From Ruminococcus sp. UBA3800 (lineage in GTDB: Bacteria > Bacillota > Clostridia > Oscillospirales > Ruminococcaceae), in assembly GCA_002368715.1 (NCBI GenBank), contig DFEO01000141.1, positions 1-10,973 on the forward strand: a DNA stretch of 10,973 bases, read 5' to 3'. The translations under genes and the position numbers were made by a program. Positions within the stretch are counted from its first letter, which is position 1. Each line of letters opens with the position of its first letter. Positions 5,737 to 10,973 of the stretch are shown here, piece after piece. Below the pieces are notes generated by a model. It had not been told where the DNA came from and ran no database searches. It was given only the letters and a program-made list of their open reading frames with translations.

Positions 5737-8700
5737 ATGAAAAAGAAACTAATGAACAAAGCCGTTTCGCTTTGTTCTGCGGCAGCCCTGGCAGGCTCGG
5801 CCGTGTGGTCGCCGGTGTTTGTAGCGTCCGCTGACGGGTCGGGCGTTTATATCAATGAGGTCTGCACAGGCAATACGGGCGCAAACGGAAACATCGACGG
5901 CGAGTATGACTGGATAGAGCTTTACAACGCTAACGACAGCGATGTCGATATCTCGGGCTGGAAGCTTATCAAGGACGACAGCAGCGAGTATGTGTTCGGC
6001 TCGGTCGTGCTGCCCGCAAACAGCAGCACTGTTGTGGTGTGTGCAAAGAAATATGCGGGGGACGATTCCATACCGCACGCAGGGTATAACCTTTCGGGAA
6101 GCGGCGTGAAGCTGACACTTACAGACGGCGAGAACAGCGTGGACGAGCTGGAGGTGCCTGCGCTTGCGGACGACACCGTGTGGGCAAGACAGCCTGACGG
6201 CTCGGACAGCCTTGGGATGTTTTTGCCGACACCGGGCTATTCCAATAATGAGGCAGAGTCGGCTATCCCCTGCAATGCTCCCGAGCTGAGCGCCGAGAGC
6301 GGTATGTATGATGCTTCGTTTGATCTTACTATGCAGACCGATGAGGGGAATACTATCTACTACACCACGGACGGCACTGACCCTGCGACGAGCAGCACAA
6401 GGATAGAGTATTCACAGCCGATCAACATATATAACAGAAGCAGCAGCCCTATGACCATAGCAAACTATGTTTCACCAAGCAAGGTCACTCCCTGGGCAAG
6501 CTCGAACAGCTATGCTATACCGAAAAACAGCGCTGTTGACAAAGGCACCGTGGTAAGAGCCGTTACGCTCAGCAGTGCAGGCGAATACAGCGAGACTGTA
6601 ACAAAGACCTACTTTGTGGGCGTGAGCAGCCAGGATCACAATGACCTGCCTATCCTTTCGGTGACGACGGATCCTGCAAACCTGTTTGACTATAACACGG
6701 GTATCTATGTTCTCGGCAAGGTGTATGACGACAATAAGGCGACTGCTCCCGACAAGAACAATCCGCCCGCAAACTATAACCAGAAGGGCAAAGAGTGGGA
6801 AAGAGCCTGCCATATTGATTTCTTTGAGCCTGACGGAACGCTCGCTGTTTCTCAGGACTGCGGTATGAGGACTCAGGGCGCTTATTCGAGAGCCGACTAT
6901 CAGAAGTCATTCAGGTTCTATGCAAGAGAAGAATACGGCGAGAAAAACTTCAAGTATGAGTTCTTTGACAACGCATATCAGGAGAACGGTTCGGGCAAGA
7001 AGCTCAAGAAGTTCAAGAAGCTTGTGGTGAGAAACGGCGGAAACGACACCAACTATGCTAAATTCAAGGACAGCTATATACAGTCTCTGTTTGCCGACAG
7101 GCAGTTTGACACCCAGGAGGGCAGACCCTGCGTTGTTTATATCGACGGAGAATACTGGGGGCTTTATACTCTCCAGGAGGACTTTGACGACCACTATTTC
7201 GAGGAGAACTATGACGTTAATGCCGATGAGGTAGTCGTTTATAAAAAGGGCGAGATAGACGAGGGCAACGAGGAGGATATCCAGCTTTTCCGGGATCTGC
7301 GCACGTTTGCAAAGAACAATAATCTCGCACTTGCTTCCAATTATAACAAGATATCCCAGATGCTCGATCTGCAAAGCTTTGCGGATTACTGTGCGGCTGA
7401 GATGTACATCATCAATGAGGACTGGCCCGGAAATAACTATTCGATGTGGAGAACAAGGACCGTTGATGAGACAAATCCCTATTCCGACGGCAGATGGAGA
7501 ATGAATTTCTACGATACTGAGATGGGCGTTGACCACTACGGCAACAGCAGCACCAAGTATAATGTGGATAACCTCAAAAAGATAATGCAGAACAGCTGGG
7601 ACGATGTGCCCGTTCTGTTCAACGCTCTTATAAAGAACGCAAACTTCAAGCAGATGTTTATAAACGCTATGATGGACTATGCGAACATAAACTGCAAGCC
7701 TTCAACAGCTCTTGCTGCCGAGAAGGATTTCATAAACGCATACCGTCCCGAGCTTTATAAGTATTTCTCAAGGTTCCCGAGCTGGGCTAATGTCGGCAAT
7801 GCCGCTGACCCCTGTATCTCGAGAATGGAGACATTTATCAAGAACAGACCGGGATATGTTCCCACGATGCTCAAAAACAACCTCGGTCTTAACACAGCTG
7901 TTGCAGTGAACGTTTCGGCTGTAAACCCCGAGGGCGGAAGTGTGTATGTAAACACTTCGACTATCGACGTTTCAAACGGCTTGACAGGAAAATACTTCCC
8001 CGGTGTGAAGATAACTCTGACGGCTGCCGCTAAAGAAGGATATGCTTTTGCAGGCTGGGCAGGAACTGTCGATTCCGACAGCGCTTCAATAACCATAGAC
8101 CCTGCCGATGCGTCCTACGTTCAGGCAGTGTTCATAAAGGAAGGCGAGAGCGTTCATAAGGTCAGGTTCTATTACGGAACAAAGTCCGTAACTACCAAGG
8201 TCGCTGACGGTGCTGCAGCTGAGTTCCCTGCCGAATATTTTGAAAGAGAAGGCTTCAGCGCAAGCGTGAACGAGGATCTCTCGAACATTACATCCGATCT
8301 TGACTGCCAGGTGGTTTACAAGGGTGCGACCTATAAGGTAAAGTTTAACGCTTCGGGCGCAACAGGTTCGATGCCTATGCAAAGCTTCACTTATGGCAAA
8401 GCACAGAGCCTGTATGCAAACACCTTTAAAAAATCAGGCTACGCTTTCAAGGGCTGGGCAACTGTCAACGGCTCGCTGCTGGTAAAATATAACGACAAGC
8501 AGACGGTGCTAAACCTTGCGAGCAAGGATGGCACGACCTATAATCTCTATGCTGTATGGGGCAAGGATATCGCAGACTGCAATATATCGCTTTCGGCTTC
8601 GAGCTTTGTTTATAACGGCTCGGTACAAAAGCCGACAGTGACTGTAAAGAACGGCTCGACCATCCTTAAAGAGGGCTCGGCTTACACGGTGAGCATAGGC

Positions 8701-9321
8701 TCGAACAAGAACTGCGGCACCTATAAGGTGACGGTAACGGGCACAGGCTCCTATGCTGGAACAAAGACTGTGTATTATAAGATCGTTCCGGCAGCGCTCA
8801 AATTCAAGCTACTGACCAGAACGACAAGCTCTATGAAGATAGACTGGAACGCTTCGGCAGGCGCAGACAGCTATAAGGTCTACCGTGAGGAGAACGGCAC
8901 GTTCAAGCTTCTCGCTACAACGAAAGCACTCACCTATACAGATAAGGACGTGAAGGCAGGAACAGTTTATAAGTACAGGATCACTCCTTACGGCGGTTCT
9001 GTCGCAGGCGGCTCCTTCACCTTTACAAACTGCACCAAGAGCGCTGTTCCCACGCTGAAGGCTTCTTCGGGCGCAGCTACAAAGGTGACCTTCAAGTGGA
9101 ACAAGATAACACCCTGCTCGGGCTATCAGATCGTGTACTGCAACCAGAAAAACGGCACCTATAAAGCGCTTCGTCATCTGGGTAAGGCGACCACCAGCTA
9201 TACACACAGCGGCATCAGGTCGGGCAGCACCTGGTATTTCAAGATAAGATGCTATACCGAGATAAACGGAAAGAAATACTTCTCCGATTATTCCGCTCCC
9301 GTTATGGTGAAGGTAAAATAA
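5737..9321 (+). CDS. Secreted multidomain CotH-family protein (LTD, chitobiase-like, CotH kinase, InlB-like and Fn3 repeats)
   Basis: This is a 1194-residue exported protein. A signal peptide covers about 1-32 (MKKK, hydrophobic core, cleavage near VASA-DG). A lamin-tail domain spans about 36-168 (YINEV, YDWIELYN, DISGWKL, PGYSN). A chitobiase-C-like beta domain covers about 181-296 (IYYTTDGTDP). The CotH domain is about 303-718, with GMRTQG (376-381), KSFRFYAR (390-397), YIDGEYWGLYTLQED (468-482) and the putative metal-binding DTE (593-595), where many CotH proteins have DxD. InlB/Flg_new-like repeats follow (about 722-800 with GYAFAGW; 865-941 with GYAFKGW), then a YDG-like repeat (949-1018) and two Fn3-like domains (about 1020-1098 and 1103-1192). 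Bacillus CotH is an atypical protein kinase acting on spore-coat proteins; here the enzyme would work outside the cell on unknown targets. No dockerin, LPxTG motif or C-terminal membrane helix was seen. ATG 5737 is chosen over GTG 5704 because GGAGGG (5725-5730) sits 6 bases upstream and a signal peptide begins there. Confidence 0.92.
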   Translation: MKKKLMNKAVSLCSAAALAGSAVWSPVFVASADGSGVYINEVCTGNTGANGNIDGEYDWIELYNANDSDVDISGWKLIKDDSSEYVFGSVVLPANSSTVVVCAKKYAGDDSIPHAGYNLSGSGVKLTLTDGENSVDELEVPALADDTVWARQPDGSDSLGMFLPTPGYSNNEAESAIPCNAPELSAESGMYDASFDLTMQTDEGNTIYYTTDGTDPATSSTRIEYSQPINIYNRSSSPMTIANYVSPSKVTPWASSNSYAIPKNSAVDKGTVVRAVTLSSAGEYSETVTKTYFVGVSSQDHNDLPILSVTTDPANLFDYNTGIYVLGKVYDDNKATAPDKNNPPANYNQKGKEWERACHIDFFEPDGTLAVSQDCGMRTQGAYSRADYQKSFRFYAREEYGEKNFKYEFFDNAYQENGSGKKLKKFKKLVVRNGGNDTNYAKFKDSYIQSLFADRQFDTQEGRPCVVYIDGEYWGLYTLQEDFDDHYFEENYDVNADEVVVYKKGEIDEGNEEDIQLFRDLRTFAKNNNLALASNYNKISQMLDLQSFADYCAAEMYIINEDWPGNNYSMWRTRTVDETNPYSDGRWRMNFYDTEMGVDHYGNSSTKYNVDNLKKIMQNSWDDVPVLFNALIKNANFKQMFINAMMDYANINCKPSTALAAEKDFINAYRPELYKYFSRFPSWANVGNAADPCISRMETFIKNRPGYVPTMLKNNLGLNTAVAVNVSAVNPEGGSVYVNTSTIDVSNGLTGKYFPGVKITLTAAAKEGYAFAGWAGTVDSDSASITIDPADASYVQAVFIKEGESVHKVRFYYGTKSVTTKVADGAAAEFPAEYFEREGFSASVNEDLSNITSDLDCQVVYKGATYKVKFNASGATGSMPMQSFTYGKAQSLYANTFKKSGYAFKGWATVNGSLLVKYNDKQTVLNLASKDGTTYNLYAVWGKDIADCNISLSASSFVYNGSVQKPTVTVKNGSTILKEGSAYTVSIGSNKNCGTYKVTVTGTGSYAGTKTVYYKIVPAALKFKLLTRTTSSMKIDWNASAGADSYKVYREENGTFKLLATTKALTYTDKDVKAGTVYKYRITPYGGSVAGGSFTFTNCTKSAVPTLKASSGAATKVTFKWNKITPCSGYQIVYCNQKNGTYKALRHLGKATTSYTHSGIRSGSTWYFKIRCYTEINGKKYFSDYSAPVMVKVK

Positions 9322-9336
9322 AACAGGTTTCGCACA

Positions 9337-9366
9337 GGGCCGTGTTCTGTAAAAGGGACACGGCTC
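9337..9366 (+). terminator. Strong hairpin after the CotH gene with a poor T-run
   Basis: GGGCCGTGTTC (9337-9347) pairs with GGACACGGCTC (9356-9366) for 11 bp with two wobbles, around an 8-base loop. Downstream bases are TTGCTGTTG rather than a clean T-run, so termination may be partial. It lies just before the hpt promoter. Confidence 0.6.
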
Positions 9367-9372
9367 TTGCTG

Positions 9373-9401
9373 TTGACACTGTAAATGAAATGTGGTAAAA
9401 T
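9373..9401 (+). promoter_or_regulatory. Strong sigma-A promoter for the phosphoribosyltransferase pair
   Basis: Perfect TTGACA (9373-9378), a 17-bp spacer and TAAAAT (9396-9401), with an extended TG at 9393-9394. Transcription should begin near 9408, leaving an unstructured leader of about 26 bases. No PurR box or purine riboswitch was seen. Confidence 0.85.
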
Positions 9402-9433
9402 TAGTGTATATATAAACTAAGGAGCTGAGCGGT

Positions 9434-9979
9434 ATGCTTACCAGTAAGAACGAATTTTGCTCGCATACGAAAAATGTGCTTATAAGCGAGGCCGAGATAC
9501 AGCAGGCTGTGAGAAGCTGTGCCGAGGATATATCAAAAGAATATGAGGGCAAGCCTTTGCTGATCGTGGGGATATTGAAGGGCTCGTTTGTTTTTCTTTC
9601 CGATCTGATAAAGCGCATAACTATCCCCTGCGAGCTTGCCTTTATGGCGGCAAGCAGCTATTATGACGGCACGACCTCCTCGGGTGAGGTCAGGATATCG
9701 CTCGATATTTCCCGGGACATAAGCGAATATCATGTTGTGATCGTCGAGGATATCATTGACACGGGAAGAACGCTGAGCGAGATATCAAGGATACTCAAGG
9801 GCAGAGATCCGCTTTCGCTGAAGGTCGTGACACTGCTCGACAAGCCCGAAAGGCGTGAGGTAAGGTTTGATGCTGACAGAGCGCTTTTCACTATCCCCGA
9901 CAGGTTCGTTGTGGGCTACGGGCTGGACTATTCCGAGTGTTACAGAAACCTTCCATATATTGCGGAATACTGTGAATAA
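9434..9979 (+). CDS. hpt: Hypoxanthine (guanine) phosphoribosyltransferase
   Basis: This cytoplasmic purine-salvage enzyme joins hypoxanthine or guanine to PRPP to give IMP or GMP. The 181-residue length is normal. Family blocks in order are VGILKGSFVFLSDL (45-58, with the conserved K49-G50), the SSYYDGT flexible-loop region (74-80), the PRPP-binding motif VVIVEDIIDTGRTL (101-114), LLDKPERR (134-141, K137 is expected to contact the purine), and FVVGYGLDYSECYRNLPYI (158-176). All are intact. The ribosome site AAGGAG (9419-9424) lies nine bases before the ATG. It is first in a two-gene unit with another phosphoribosyltransferase 17 bases downstream. Whether it prefers hypoxanthine or guanine cannot be read from sequence. 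Confidence 0.95.
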   Translation: MLTSKNEFCSHTKNVLISEAEIQQAVRSCAEDISKEYEGKPLLIVGILKGSFVFLSDLIKRITIPCELAFMAASSYYDGTTSSGEVRISLDISRDISEYHVVIVEDIIDTGRTLSEISRILKGRDPLSLKVVTLLDKPERREVRFDADRALFTIPDRFVVGYGLDYSECYRNLPYIAEYCE

Positions 9980-9996
9980 GAAACGGAGCGATGAAT

Positions 9997-10539
9997 ATGA
10001 GCAGAACATACAGACTGACTGTTGCAGGGCTGGAGCGTGAGCTGCCGCTTTGCAGGGTGAATGATGAACTTGAGATAGCGGCTTTTATAATGCTCTCCGA
10101 TGTGGAGCTGACCATTGCCTGCGCAAGAGAGCTGCTGAAAAAGTGTCCTGACTTTGATTATATCCTGACGGCTGAGACCAAGGGCATACCCATAGCGTAT
10201 GAAGCCGCAAGGCAGTCGGGCAAGAGCTATATCGTTGCAAGAAAGTCGGTAAAGGTCTATATGCAGGAATCTGTTATGGTAAACGTCAATTCGATAACCA
10301 CGAAAGAACAGCAGACGCTTTACCTTTCCTATGCGGACACGGATGCGATGAAGGGAAAGCGTGTGCTCATAATGGACGATGTTATCAGCACAGGCGACTC
10401 GCTAAGGGCTATCGAGGAGCTTGCAAAAAGCTCTCAGGCTGTCATCGTCGGCAAGGCTGCCGTGCTTGCGGAGGGTGCGGCTGCGGACAGGGACGACATT
10501 ATCTTTCTGGAAAAGCTGCCGGTTTTTCCGACAAAATGA
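9997..10539 (+). CDS. Adenine-type (COG0503) phosphoribosyltransferase family protein
   Basis: This type I phosphoribosyltransferase is 180 residues from the chosen start. The PRPP motif VLIMDDVISTGDSL (123-136) is intact, preceded by LTAETKGIPIAYE (57-69), IVARKSVKVYM (79-89), a segment with SITTKEQQTLYL (99-110), and followed by AVLAEGAAADRDDIIFLEKLP. This pattern fits a Clostridial Apt/Xpt-like family often annotated as adenine phosphoribosyltransferase. The N-terminal region (YRLTVAGLERELPL) differs from classical Apt, so substrate is uncertain: adenine, xanthine, or a regulatory role are all possible. An in-frame ATG at 9991 exists, but GGAG (9985-9988) is two bases from it and eight from 9997, which favours 9997. 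It shares the hpt promoter and ends at a strong two-way terminator. Confidence 0.85.
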   Translation: MSRTYRLTVAGLERELPLCRVNDELEIAAFIMLSDVELTIACARELLKKCPDFDYILTAETKGIPIAYEAARQSGKSYIVARKSVKVYMQESVMVNVNSITTKEQQTLYLSYADTDAMKGKRVLIMDDVISTGDSLRAIEELAKSSQAVIVGKAAVLAEGAAADRDDIIFLEKLPVFPTK

Positions 10540-10542
10540 CAT

Positions 10543-10574
10543 AAAAAAAGCATCCCGCTGCGGGATGCTTTTTT
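10543..10574. terminator. Bidirectional Rho-independent terminator between convergent genes
   Basis: GCATCCCG (10550-10557) pairs with CGGGATGC (10561-10568) around a CTG loop. A-run 10543-10549 lies on one side and T-run 10569-10574 on the other, so the hairpin has a T-tract in both directions. It can end both the phosphoribosyltransferase unit and the minus-strand gene whose stop is two bases away. Confidence 0.95.
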
Positions 10575-10575
10575 G

Positions 10576-10973
10576 TTATGTTGCAGTTGAGCTCAGCAGC
10601 TCTTTATACTTTTTCTCGTCAACGACCTTATCCTCGGGATGATAGGTAGAAACGATATCGGCAACAAGATCTCTTATGTCCTCACGGTTTGAATATGCCG
10701 CATCCATAAGCGGCTCCAGCGAGTCAAGAAACTCGTCCGTATCGAAGGGTATAGGACAGCCTATATGTATCTTTTCGTTCCTTGTCTTTCTCAGGCCTTC
10801 CTCTGCCATAAGCTTTTCTTCATAAAGCTTTTCTCCCGGACGAAGCCCAGTATATTCGATCTTTATGTCGATATCGGGTTTCAGACCCGAAAGCCTGATG
10901 AGGTTTCTTGCAAGTGCATCTATCTTTACAGGCGAGCCCATGTCCAGAACGAAGATCTCGCCGCCCTTTGCAT
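10576..10973 (-). CDS. CapD/FlaA1-type nucleotide-sugar dehydratase/epimerase, C-terminal part (5' end outside window)
   Basis: The last 131 codons of a polysaccharide-biosynthesis protein of the extended SDR group lie on the minus strand. The frame is open to the window edge, so the Met codon at 10941-10939 is internal: the upstream residues AKGGEIFVLD join MGSPVKI to form the family block GGEIFVLDMG. The second hallmark, YTGLRPGEKLYEEKL, follows about 35 residues later. Known members (CapD, FlaA1, PglF, WbpM) dehydrate UDP-GlcNAc-type sugars for capsule, O-antigen or glycan synthesis, often as membrane proteins with N-terminal helices that would lie outside this window. The tail after about residue 80 is acidic and ends KELLSSTAT. 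Family is firm; exact substrate and full length cannot be seen. Confidence 0.92.
   Translation of the reverse strand, partial: AKGGEIFVLDMGSPVKIDALARNLIRLSGLKPDIDIKIEYTGLRPGEKLYEEKLMAEEGLRKTRNEKIHIGCPIPFDTDEFLDSLEPLMDAAYSNREDIRDLVADIVSTYHPEDKVVDEKKYKELLSSTAT

Noticed and set aside
6907..7536. 209-codon minus-strand open frame inside the CotH gene
   Set aside because: The Ile/Val-rich translation is the mirror of the CotH coding frame, without a ribosome site or motif.
8161..9300. Possible DNA-level tandem repeat in the CotH C-terminal region
   Set aside because: The repeats are visible only as protein-domain similarity (GYAF-GW motifs, Fn3 pairs); no near-identical DNA units were found.
8809..9618. 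269-codon minus-strand open frame opposite the CotH tail and hpt start
   Set aside because: It crosses two real genes, a hairpin and a strong promoter, and the protein is low-complexity and Cys-rich without family features.
10576..10941. A separate small minus-strand gene starting at the ATG 10941
   Set aside because: The frame stays open upstream and encodes the conserved GGEIFVLDMG block across that Met, so it is the end of a longer gene.

Overview
The window looks like chromosomal DNA from a low-to-medium GC Gram-positive anaerobe of the Clostridia, most likely a Ruminococcus-type member of the Oscillospiraceae. This is inferred from strong Shine-Dalgarno sites ahead of most genes, heavy ATA/AGA/AGG codon use, a DUF4179-type anti-sigma factor, a secreted LTD-CotH protein with InlB-like repeats and Fn3 modules, and a PflX-type radical SAM protein. 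No phage, transposon, CRISPR or RNA genes were seen. All complete genes lie on the plus strand. A single partial gene at the right edge is on the minus strand.

Layout: (1) 1-91, the last codons of an unidentified gene and its terminator. (2) 161-1992, a two-gene cassette of an ECF-like sigma factor and a membrane protein that is probably its anti-sigma factor, closed by a UUCG-loop terminator. (3) 2049-4784, a promoter and a tightly packed four-gene cluster: DUF1294 membrane protein, ispE (MEP isoprenoid pathway), a zinc-ribbon single-pass membrane protein, and a PflX-like radical SAM protein whose start overlaps the gene before it. (4) 4799-5497, a separate unit for an HD-domain hydrolase with a near-consensus promoter, a perfect 11-bp tandem repeat next to its -35 box, a hairpin at the predicted mRNA 5' end, and a terminator. 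(5) 5498-9366, a long leader with two candidate extended -10 promoters and two inverted repeats, then a 1194-residue secreted CotH-family protein. (6) 9373-10574, a strong promoter driving hypoxanthine phosphoribosyltransferase and a second phosphoribosyltransferase, ended by a two-way terminator shared with (7) the 3' end of a CapD/FlaA1-type nucleotide-sugar dehydratase gene on the minus strand.

Most of the window is housekeeping: purine salvage, isoprenoid synthesis and envelope polysaccharide synthesis. The accessory parts are the sigma/anti-sigma pair, which probably senses something outside the cell, and the large secreted CotH protein, a predicted extracellular protein kinase-fold enzyme without a visible surface anchor. 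I found no clear evidence of an undescribed multi-gene system. The most distinctive signals are the operator-like tandem repeat at 4799-4820, the structured leader of the CotH gene, and the CotH protein itself.
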